This document shows positions 33,546-40,989 of a DNA stretch of 64,000 nucleotides, in pieces. The first letter of the stretch is position 1, and every line of letters starts with the position of its first letter. The position numbers were made by a program, and so were the translations under genes. Source of the DNA: an uncultured Bacteroidales bacterium (GTDB taxonomy: Bacteria; Bacteroidota; Bacteroidia; Bacteroidales; Muribaculaceae); the NCBI GenBank assembly GCA_902772455.1, contig CACYAW010000001.1, forward strand, positions 31,001 to 95,000, read 5' to 3'. The notes under the pieces are model-generated. The model searched no databases. It was given only the letters and a program-made list of their open reading frames with translations, and had not been told where the DNA came from.

Positions 33546-35939
33546 ATGAATAAACTTTTCTTTATGGGCATCGCAATGCTTACTGCAACTCCATTGCTGG
33601 CTACACCTGTCCACGTGACAACAGCCCGAGAGATAGCACAGCGTTTCGTGATGGAGAATAACCACAACGGCATGTTGAGTGCCCCCATCTCGGGTCAGCT
33701 CACCCTCGCCTACACCGAGTTAAACAGCCAGATGGTGGACCGAGCCGCCTTCTACGTGTTCAACACCAGTGGGGGCGGCTACGTCATCGTGTCGGGCGAC
33801 GACCGTGCCGAGCCCATTCTGGCCTATGGTAACCAGCCGTTTGACATCGACAAGATTCCTTGCAATATGCGTGCATGGCTGGGCACCTACAAGGAGCAGC
33901 TGGAATACCTGCAGGCCCATGAGGGTTTACAGGTCGAAACGCCGTCAATGATGGCCCCGTCGCTACACACCGCCAGCGTCACCCCATTGCTCACTGCCAT
34001 GTGGGACCAGTCAGCCCCCTATTGGAATATGTGCAGAATAAACAACAACCAATGCTTGACGGGTTGTCCTGCCACCTCGGCGGCAATGGTATTCCACTAC
34101 TGGAAATATCCTGATTTCGAGATAGAACAAGTTCCTGCTTATCAGTATTATTCGGGTTTGTCTATCACTGTTCCCGAGTTGCCCGCAGTCTCCTTTGACT
34201 GGGACAATATGCTTGACAAATACACCAGCGGCTATACAACCGAACAAGCCAATGCCGTGGCCACGCTGATGCGCTATGTGGGTCAGGCCGAGCACATGGA
34301 GTATGGTTCACAAAGCAGCGGCGTGCATGTTGATAGTGCCTACTTGATTGCTGATGCTTTCAAGTTCTTTGGCTATGACCAAGAAACGGTACGTTTGGTG
34401 AAGAAAACAAGTGCTTACAACGGCGGCACTACGCTCTACAGTGATGCTCAATGGGCTGCCATGATTCAGGAAGAGCTTGCCGAGAGGCGCCCTATCGTGT
34501 ATTGCGCCATCAGCAACAGTGGCGGTGGTCATGCCTTCAATGTTGACGGCTATGACTCCTCGACCAACAAGTACCATATCAACTGGGGCTGGAGCGGCGC
34601 GTATAACGACTACTTTGCCCTCAATGCCTTCAACAGCCGTGGCTCGATCTACAACCAGTACCAGCAGATGATCATCGGCATCCAGCCTGGTCCTATAATT
34701 CCCCGCCTCAAAGTGAGTGATAAGACAATAGACATGGAGTGCTACATCGGCCAAACCGCGAGCAGCACTTTCACCCTCAAGGGCAACAACCTGGAGGGTG
34801 ATGCCACGCTCACGATGACAGACCCTGAAGGTGTGTTCTCGCTCGACGAGACCACACTGTCAATGGATAATGCCAAGGAGGGCCGCATCTTTACCGTGAC
34901 CTATACCCCAAAAGCCGAAATGGCCTACAGCGCAACCATTACAATCCGCTCTCCAGGTGCTGAGGAGGTGACCGTGGAACTCACAGGCAAGTCTTCCTAT
35001 GAACTGTACATTCCTGAGATGCTTCCTGCCGATGAGGAAACTATCACCACGACCTCGTTCCGCGCAGACTGGACCGACAACACGCCCATCCAGAACGTCG
35101 TCAACTACTCACTGGAAGTGATACCTAAACCTGAGGTCATGCTTCTCAGCAAGGCCAACTTCAGCGAGGTGCCCCTAGAGACGGCTAACCATGCCAGTGA
35201 TGCAGAGGATTATCTGCCCGAGGATTGGACCTTCCAAGGCAATTACTTCTATCTGGACGGCGGCTTTATCTCTGCCAGTCGCAATAGTATCATCACTGCT
35301 AACTTCAACCTGTTGGGCTACGACAAAGTGAGCGTCATTGTCCAGGCAAAGAACTATCCCAATGTTACCAATACTACACTGGACGTAGCCACCTCGGAGC
35401 AAACCAAGAGGCTGACCTTGACTGCCGATGTAGAAACATATCTGGTTGTGCTTGACTGCAACAACGACGGACAAGTAATGTTCACCTGCGGCTATTATCC
35501 TGAGATTCAGAGCATCAAGATTTATGGCGGAGAGATTGAGGATGCCGAACCTTACGCTCTGCACTCTCCTGCCCTGAGGAATAATGAAGGCATTGTCCTG
35601 ATCGAGGGCATCTCGCCCGAGTTGACTTCCTGTAACGTGACCAGACTGACTCCCGGACAGACCTACTTCTACCACGTGAAGGCCTTCTACGTTAACGACA
35701 CCGAGAGTTCTTGGAGCCGCTTCCAGAAAGTGACGTTGCCCATGCTGCTCCTGGTTATTGGCGACGTGGACGGTGATGGCTCGGTGAGCATCGCGGACGT
35801 GGTCACCTTGATTGACTACATTCTGAACGGTGACGCCGCAGGAATCAACGAGCAGGCCACCGATGTCGACCAAAGCGGAGAAATCAACATCTCTGACGTC
35901 ACCACGCTGATTGACTACCTGCTTAACGGCGAATGGTAA
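33546..35939 (+). CDS. Secreted C10 (streptopain-like) cysteine peptidase with dockerin (second copy)
   Basis: The ATG at 33546 is preferred over an in-frame GTG at 33537 because it begins the signal peptide (MNKLFFMGIAMLTATPLL). The 797-residue protein has the prodomain (YVIVSGDDRAEPILAYG), catalytic Cys in CLTGCPATSAAM, His in GGHAFNVDGYD and YHINWGWSGAYNDYFALNAF. The middle region matches copy one in order (RADWTDNT, LEV, YLPEDW motifs). It ends with a well-kept dockerin pair (GDVDGDGSVSIADVVTLIDY and the DQSGEINISDVTTLIDYLL loop). It is the last gene of the operon. Confidence 0.88.
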   Translation: MNKLFFMGIAMLTATPLLATPVHVTTAREIAQRFVMENNHNGMLSAPISGQLTLAYTELNSQMVDRAAFYVFNTSGGGYVIVSGDDRAEPILAYGNQPFDIDKIPCNMRAWLGTYKEQLEYLQAHEGLQVETPSMMAPSLHTASVTPLLTAMWDQSAPYWNMCRINNNQCLTGCPATSAAMVFHYWKYPDFEIEQVPAYQYYSGLSITVPELPAVSFDWDNMLDKYTSGYTTEQANAVATLMRYVGQAEHMEYGSQSSGVHVDSAYLIADAFKFFGYDQETVRLVKKTSAYNGGTTLYSDAQWAAMIQEELAERRPIVYCAISNSGGGHAFNVDGYDSSTNKYHINWGWSGAYNDYFALNAFNSRGSIYNQYQQMIIGIQPGPIIPRLKVSDKTIDMECYIGQTASSTFTLKGNNLEGDATLTMTDPEGVFSLDETTLSMDNAKEGRIFTVTYTPKAEMAYSATITIRSPGAEEVTVELTGKSSYELYIPEMLPADEETITTTSFRADWTDNTPIQNVVNYSLEVIPKPEVMLLSKANFSEVPLETANHASDAEDYLPEDWTFQGNYFYLDGGFISASRNSIITANFNLLGYDKVSVIVQAKNYPNVTNTTLDVATSEQTKRLTLTADVETYLVVLDCNNDGQVMFTCGYYPEIQSIKIYGGEIEDAEPYALHSPALRNNEGIVLIEGISPELTSCNVTRLTPGQTYFYHVKAFYVNDTESSWSRFQKVTLPMLLLVIGDVDGDGSVSIADVVTLIDYILNGDAAGINEQATDVDQSGEINISDVTTLIDYLLNGEW

Positions 35940-35982
35940 ACTGAGCCCATCGGGGGAGCAATTACCCCGACCGCGAAAAGAC

Positions 35983-36020
35983 AAGGCATCGGATTCCTCG
36001 ATGGGTCCGATGCCTTTTTT
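35983..36020 (+). terminator. Terminator of the SUMF1/C10 operon
   Basis: aaggcatcgga (35983-35993) pairs perfectly with tccgatgcctt (36006-36016) followed by a run of T. It ends the four-gene operon. Confidence 0.85.
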
Positions 36021-36170
36021 GATATGTCCCAGAATTTTTATGCCGCAGGATTTCATCAGATAGATGAAGAATACGATTATCAAAAACCAGGTAAAACAGC
36101 CGATGTGGCGGGACTGAGGTCTGCCCTGACCCGTCGTCCCAGTGCCAGGCATGACGTTTTGCGGTGGCGT

Positions 36171-36440
36171 TTAGTCGTTGAGACCTCTGTGGGGAATCAG
36201 GATTTGGCGGGGTCTACCGTTGCTGTAGGGTCCGATGACACCACCAGTCTCCAGCTAGCGGATGAGCTCGGTGGCACGCTCATCGCTGATGTGGAAGCGG
36301 TCACGCAGCATCATCGGCGTGATGGCGGTGCAGGTCATCAAGAACTTCACGGTCTCGGTGTAGAGCGGGTCGCCATTGGGGATGGGCGGCGGAAACACGG
36401 TGGCATCCTCAATATGTTTTAGTTTGTGTGCGAAGTTACA
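36171..36440 (-). pseudogene. Remnant of an FtsK-gamma-like winged-helix domain, with in-frame TAG
   Basis: On the minus strand one frame reads continuously through about 85 codons except for one TAG at 36257-36255, and ends at a TAA (36173-36171). The peptide includes DPLYTETVKFLMTCTAITP and MLRDRFHISDERATELIR, then after the stop LETGGVIGPYSNGRPRQIL. This order (aliphatic helix, RxxI..ERAxELI, GVIGPxxxGxPRxIL) is that of the DNA-binding gamma domain of FtsK/SpoIIIE translocases. There is no start codon and the motor domain is missing. It lies between the C10 operon and the kinase, at the edge of the inserted segment. Confidence 0.65.
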
Positions 36441-36538
36441 ACAAGATCAGTCATGAAATCAGTTTATATAATACAGATTTTTCTTTGACTTCTCGGCCGT
36501 TAGGTCGATTAAAATCTGGTACGGTCGTCCTAAATAGA

Positions 36539-38497
36539 TTATTTGCTTGGGAAGTCGAGGGTTAGCGTGAAGGTATCGCCCTCAATCGCGGTGCCAAATG
36601 TGGCTCCGATGCTGTCGGCACGAGTCTTCATGGACTGGAGGCCGATGCCTGTGCCGTCACCCTGAATCATTTTCCCCTTGGAAATGATGTCAAGGCGCAT
36701 AGGGGTGAGATTGACCTCAACGGTTGCATCAGGCTGATGGGTAATGATATTGCCGATGGCCTCCTGAGTGATGCGATAGACCTGATAGGACGTTTCACTG
36801 GGAATCTTGTCCCAATCCTCACCATCTGCCTGGAAATCGACTTTGGGGCTGTCGATATGCGAAAGGTAATAAGCCAATGCCTGATCCAGTCGAACACCGT
36901 CATTGAACTGTGGCGGCATCAGCTCATGGGAGAGGTTACGCAACTGGGCTCGAAGGGTGCCTATCTGCTGCCGCACTTCAGTGGTATCAGGGTTATCACT
37001 TCGCAACTGCATGCCGATGGCAAGCAGGTCGTTGCAGGCTCCGTCATGCAACTCACGTGCAAAACGGGCACGCTCCTGCTCGATGCCTTCGACCCAGCGG
37101 CGTGTCTCGCGCATCTGGGCCTGCTGGCGGCGCTGCCGTGTCCAGAACATCAATGCGCCAAGTGTGGCAAGCAGTGCCAGGAGTATGGCGCTGAGGATGG
37201 CGATACGGGTCTTGTTGCGCTCGTGTTGCTGGCTCAGGTGAGTTAATTCCAGTTCCTTCTGCATCATCTCGTAGGATGCAGTGAGTTGTGAGAGTTTGTT
37301 GTTGATTTCCTCATTCTTGATGGAGTCGGCAGCGATATAAGCCTCGTTGAGTGCCTGGTATGCTTCCTGATAGCGTCCCAGCCCAGCCAGACATTTCGCC
37401 TTGTTGCTATAGAACTTGTTGCGGGGCGTCGCCATCTGGTGCGGCAGGATCTGCTCGATCTGGGCGATGGTCTGCAGGCCCCGGGCATACTGTTTGTCAT
37501 CGACTTGCAGGGCAAGGCGGGTCGTCAGCAGGCCAGCACCTTGGACGCTGTTCGGTTCTAATTGTGCAATCAATTGTTGGCTCTGTTCCATGTAGTGTGG
37601 AAATTGTGCCCTGTGTTCGGGACGCTTGCTATGATACAGTGACTTGAGCAGGGGAGTGAGCAGTCGGGCCTTGGTCCTCAATGGGTTAGTGGTGCTGTCG
37701 GTGCGCGGGTAGGCGGCCAGCAGCATATCAGCCGCTTCCTCATACCGCTTGCTCAAGACAAGCATGTCGCCTTTGGTGCCAATGGCCGATAAAACCCCGT
37801 GCTCGTCTCCGGCATTTTGGGCATTTTCAATGGCCTGGTCGATGAACTTGAGGCTTTCGTCATAACGTTCCATTTCGCCATAGAGAACAGCTATGTTGTT
37901 GGCGAGCAGGTTCTGACTCTCAAGATCTCCAGTCTTGATGGCCAAATCCATGCCTTGACGGTAGTAATATATAGCCGAGTCGTTCATGCCCAGGTGGCGG
38001 TAATAGATACCCGCGTTGGCGCACGTGATGCAATAGCTCTCGTCATCGCCATATTGTTTGATAAGCGGTAGCGCCTGTCTGATATAGGTCAACGCAGTGC
38101 GCATGTCACCTTTTGCCCCATATTCGGCAGCATACTCGCCATAGTATTCCCCCCTCATGGAGTCGGGCATGGCTGGATAGACGGTCATGCCTTTGTCGAG
38201 CATAGCCAGTGCTGAGTCAACATTGTCGGCCATGAAATGGCATCGGGCGATGTCCAGGCATGCCTCGGCCATTCCCCACCGGTAATCCTTGCCCTTTGCA
38301 AAATCATAGGTCTGCTGCAGCAGGATGATGCAAGAGTCGATATCTGGCTCCTCGAGCATCGCCTCGGCTTGAGCGATGCGTTCAAGGACTTGTTGATGGA
38401 CTCCGCTGTCGTGTTGACATCCGGTAAACACAAGGCATGTCACCATAGCGATGATTGCCAGAACTGTTTTGCACGATGAAGAGAGATGATGTGTCAT
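36539..38497 (-). CDS. Lipoprotein-type TPR sensor histidine kinase (HisKA_3)
   Basis: The 652-residue protein begins with a lipobox-like sequence (LVFTGCQHD, Cys27), followed by TPR helices to about residue 410 (e.g. GDMRTALTYIRQALPLIKQY), a membrane segment (IAILSAILLALLATLGALMF) and a cytoplasmic HisKA_3 domain with phosphoacceptor His in FARELHDGACNDLLAIG. The ATPase domain ends at the stop (GDGTGIGLQSMKTRA as the G box). It starts 14 bases after the stop of the transporter gene, so the two are cotranscribed. Its cognate NarL-type regulator is probably the one at 27746-28381, now 8 kb away. Confidence 0.88.
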   Translation of the reverse strand: MTHHLSSSCKTVLAIIAMVTCLVFTGCQHDSGVHQQVLERIAQAEAMLEEPDIDSCIILLQQTYDFAKGKDYRWGMAEACLDIARCHFMADNVDSALAMLDKGMTVYPAMPDSMRGEYYGEYAAEYGAKGDMRTALTYIRQALPLIKQYGDDESYCITCANAGIYYRHLGMNDSAIYYYRQGMDLAIKTGDLESQNLLANNIAVLYGEMERYDESLKFIDQAIENAQNAGDEHGVLSAIGTKGDMLVLSKRYEEAADMLLAAYPRTDSTTNPLRTKARLLTPLLKSLYHSKRPEHRAQFPHYMEQSQQLIAQLEPNSVQGAGLLTTRLALQVDDKQYARGLQTIAQIEQILPHQMATPRNKFYSNKAKCLAGLGRYQEAYQALNEAYIAADSIKNEEINNKLSQLTASYEMMQKELELTHLSQQHERNKTRIAILSAILLALLATLGALMFWTRQRRQQAQMRETRRWVEGIEQERARFARELHDGACNDLLAIGMQLRSDNPDTTEVRQQIGTLRAQLRNLSHELMPPQFNDGVRLDQALAYYLSHIDSPKVDFQADGEDWDKIPSETSYQVYRITQEAIGNIITHQPDATVEVNLTPMRLDIISKGKMIQGDGTGIGLQSMKTRADSIGATFGTAIEGDTFTLTLDFPSK

Positions 38498-38511
38498 ATT
38501 TTACTTGTGAG

Positions 38512-40197
38512 CTAGGCAACGGCAAATATGATGATGAGTTCGGCAATGAGGACTCGCATGAACATCGTCAAGGGATAGACGGTGGCATAGGCGACGGCAG
38601 GCGCGTCATTGCCAGCAGTGGTGTTGGCGTAGCCCAGGGCAGGGGGATCGGTTGTGGCACCGGCCACAAGGCCCATGATGGTGCAGTAGTTGAGTCGGAA
38701 CTTGCCGCGTGCTACCACAACGGCGATGAGCAGCGGGATGATGGTGATCAAGAAACCGTAGAGCACCCACAAGGCGCCGTTAGCGCTCAGGATGGTGGAT
38801 ACAAACTTGCCACCGGCGGCAAGGCCTACCGAGGCCAGGAACAGACACAAGCCCAATTCCCGCAACATCAGGCTGGCTGCGGTGCTGGTGTAGGTAACGA
38901 GACGGGCCTTGTAGCCGTAGCGGCCGATGAGGATGGCGACCACGAGGGGACCGCCTGCGAGGCCGAGCTTCATGGGCACCGACATACCCGGCAGCATGAT
39001 GGGGATGGAACCCACGAGGATTCCCAGGAAGATGCCGATGAACATCGTGAACAGGTTGGGATGCTCCAGGCGCTTGTAGGAGTCGCCCATGCGCTTGCCC
39101 AGACGGTCCACGTCCTCCTCGCGTCCCACGACGGTGAGGCGGTCGCCCACCTGCAGCGACAGGTTGGGGCTGGCCAGCAGCTCGACGCCAGCACGATAGA
39201 TGCGGGTGACGTTCACCTTGTAGCCCTCGTGAAGGCGGATGGAGCCGATTTTGCGTCCATTGAGTTCGTTGTTGGTGATGACGATGCGCTTGCTCACGAT
39301 GCCCTTGGGCGTGGTCTCGACCTGCCAGTCAAAGTCCACGTGCGGCCCGATGATGGCGTCAAAGATGTCCTGGTCGTGGGCGCTCATGACGATACGCAGC
39401 ACGTCGTCCTTGCGGATGATGGTCTCGCCCTGCGGAATCTCAACAGTGCCGTCGGCACGTTTCATGCGCGAGATGGTGAAGTTGCGGTCGATGATGGCGT
39501 GCAGGCGCGTCACGGGGATGTCGTTGATGAGTTTGTTGGTCACCTGATAGGTGATGACGTGCGGCTTGAGCTGGCTGTCCTCTTTCTCACGCTCGATGTC
39601 GTCGATTTCCTTGTCCACATTGATCTTGAACAGCATCTTGACGATAATCATCGACAGGATGATGCCGATGACGCCCAGGGGATAGGCCGCGGCATAGCCC
39701 AGCGACATCGACTCGTTGAGGTCGGCGGCACGGTCGCCCACGGTCTCGATGAGGGCCTGCTGGGCGGCACCCAGTCCGGGCGTGTTGGTCACAGCGCCGC
39801 TCATCACGCCCACGAGGTCGGTGATGGAGATGTTGCCAGCAATCAGGTAGATGGCGAAGGCCACCACAACATTGAGCCCCACAATGAGCATAGCGATGCC
39901 GTTGAGCTGGATGCCCTCATGCTTGAACGAGGAGAAGAAACTGGGACCTACCTGCAGACCGATGGAAAAGATGAACAGGATGAGGCCAAACTCCTGGATG
40001 AACTTGAGAGTGGCCGGGTCAACTTCCACACCCAGGTGTCCCACCAGGATACCGCAAAACAGCACGAAGGTGGCCCCGAGCGAGATGCCGAAGATCTTGA
40101 CCTTGCCCAGAAAGACGCCAATGGCAATGACGATGGCATACACGAGCAGCGTGTGTGCAACACTGTTGCCGATAAATAATTCCGTTAGCCAGTTCAT
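38512..40197 (-). CDS. AspT/YidE-type transporter with two TrkA-C domains
   Basis: The 561-residue inner-membrane protein has two homologous five-segment membrane halves (about 1-190 and 385-560) and two RCK/TrkA-C regulatory domains between them (PQGETIIRKDDVLRIV and LSLQVGDRLTVVGREEDV). GAVTNTPGLGAAQQ and GATTDPPALGYAN are the matching duplicated motifs of the aspartate:alanine exchanger family (AspT, YidE, YbjL). The substrate is unknown; carboxylate or amino-acid exchange is usual. It lies between a HAD phosphatase and the sensor kinase, all on the minus strand. Confidence 0.87.
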   Translation of the reverse strand: MNWLTELFIGNSVAHTLLVYAIVIAIGVFLGKVKIFGISLGATFVLFCGILVGHLGVEVDPATLKFIQEFGLILFIFSIGLQVGPSFFSSFKHEGIQLNGIAMLIVGLNVVVAFAIYLIAGNISITDLVGVMSGAVTNTPGLGAAQQALIETVGDRAADLNESMSLGYAAAYPLGVIGIILSMIIVKMLFKINVDKEIDDIEREKEDSQLKPHVITYQVTNKLINDIPVTRLHAIIDRNFTISRMKRADGTVEIPQGETIIRKDDVLRIVMSAHDQDIFDAIIGPHVDFDWQVETTPKGIVSKRIVITNNELNGRKIGSIRLHEGYKVNVTRIYRAGVELLASPNLSLQVGDRLTVVGREEDVDRLGKRMGDSYKRLEHPNLFTMFIGIFLGILVGSIPIMLPGMSVPMKLGLAGGPLVVAILIGRYGYKARLVTYTSTAASLMLRELGLCLFLASVGLAAGGKFVSTILSANGALWVLYGFLITIIPLLIAVVVARGKFRLNYCTIMGLVAGATTDPPALGYANTTAGNDAPAVAYATVYPLTMFMRVLIAELIIIFAVA

Positions 40198-40206
40198 TGT
40201 GATATA

Positions 40207-40238
40207 GTTTTTAGTTTTTAGTTCTTTGTTTTTTAGTA
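40207..40238 (-). repeat. aactaaaa repeat tract before the transporter start codon
   Basis: Read on the minus strand, the 41-base gap between the HAD gene and the transporter consists of repeated actaaaa and aactaaaa units ending ten bases before the ATG at 40197. It is the minus-strand example of the tracts seen at 61, 4057, 10010 and 15096. Confidence 0.65.
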
Positions 40239-40907
40239 TTAGGAGATGCGGATGCCGTTTTCGACAATGTTGAGGATGTCAATCGGGTTGTTGACAATGG
40301 CATCGGCATGGTACTCAACCAGTTCCTTCTTGCTGCGGAAGCCCCAAGTGACACCCACCGTGTCGATGCACGCTCGCCGGCCGGCTTCCATGTCCACGCC
40401 GCTGTCACCAATGTAGAGCGCATCGGCTTTCGCGACACCGGCCTTGGCCAGAATCGTGAAGATAACGCTAGGGTCGGGCTTGACGTTCACGCCCTCGCGG
40501 TGTCCCTCAATGGCGATGAAGTTGATGTCGGGAAAGAAGTGGGGAATGATCTTATCGACGGCCTTCTGGTACTTGTTGCTCGCGACCGCTACAGCCACGT
40601 CCAGGTCGCGCAGGTCCTGCAGCAGCTCGATCATGCCGTTGTAGGGCTTGGTGTAGTCGATGCAGTGCACGTCATAATACTCCAGGAAGTCGCCCAGCAC
40701 GCGGTCCACGGTCTCGTCGTCGCGGGCATCCTCGGGCAGCACACGCGTCATCAGTCGGCGCACGCCGTTACCCACAAAGTAGGGGTAACTGGCCATGCTG
40801 TGCGTGGCATAGCCGTTGCGTTCCAGCGCATAGTTGGCCGCTTGACCCAGGTCCTCGATGGTATTGAGCAGCGTGCCGTCCAAATCAAAAATCACCAGTT
40901 TCTTCAT
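40239..40907 (-). CDS. HAD-superfamily phosphatase, phosphoglycolate phosphatase-like
   Basis: The start at 40907 puts the HAD motif I VIFDLDGTLLNT (Asp8, Asp10) where it belongs; a longer frame would run through the promoter box at 40929. The 222-residue protein has motif II VAVASNK, motif III KPDPSVI and motif IV YIGDSGVDMEAG, with a helical cap between motifs I and II. This is the Gph/PGP type. The role could be removal of phosphoglycolate or a general sugar-phosphate clean-up. Confidence 0.87.
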   Translation of the reverse strand: MKKLVIFDLDGTLLNTIEDLGQAANYALERNGYATHSMASYPYFVGNGVRRLMTRVLPEDARDDETVDRVLGDFLEYYDVHCIDYTKPYNGMIELLQDLRDLDVAVAVASNKYQKAVDKIIPHFFPDINFIAIEGHREGVNVKPDPSVIFTILAKAGVAKADALYIGDSGVDMEAGRRACIDTVGVTWGFRSKKELVEYHADAIVNNPIDILNIVENGIRIS

Positions 40908-40928
40908 GTCGGTCTCTGTATTTTTTGG

Positions 40929-40936
40929 CAAAGATA
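40929..40936 (-). promoter_or_regulatory. -7 box for the HAD/transporter/kinase operon
   Basis: TATCTTTG on the minus strand at 40936-40929 matches TAnnTTTG and lies about 20 bases before the chosen start. No convincing TTTG was found at the -33 distance. Confidence 0.5.
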
Positions 40937-40989
40937 CTAAAAAGAGTTTAGACTTTAGTCCTTTGACCCTAGTTTTTGGTCGTAGCCAT

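Noticed and set aside
29027-35939. Bacteriocin or toxin-immunity reading of the SUMF1/C10 pairs
   Set aside because: No leader peptide, immunity protein or dedicated transporter is present; domain content points to secreted surface proteins.
35175-36152. Minus-strand frame starting with a hydrophobic stretch (CFTWFLIIVFFIYLMKSC)
   Set aside because: Most of it is antisense to the C10 peptidase gene and it runs through the operon terminator. The hydrophobic start could be a relic next to the FtsK-like remnant but cannot be supported as a gene.
38455-40179. 574-codon open frame on the plus strand
   Set aside because: It is the exact antisense of the AspT-type transporter; its translation is His/Asp/Gly-rich low-complexity sequence without domains.
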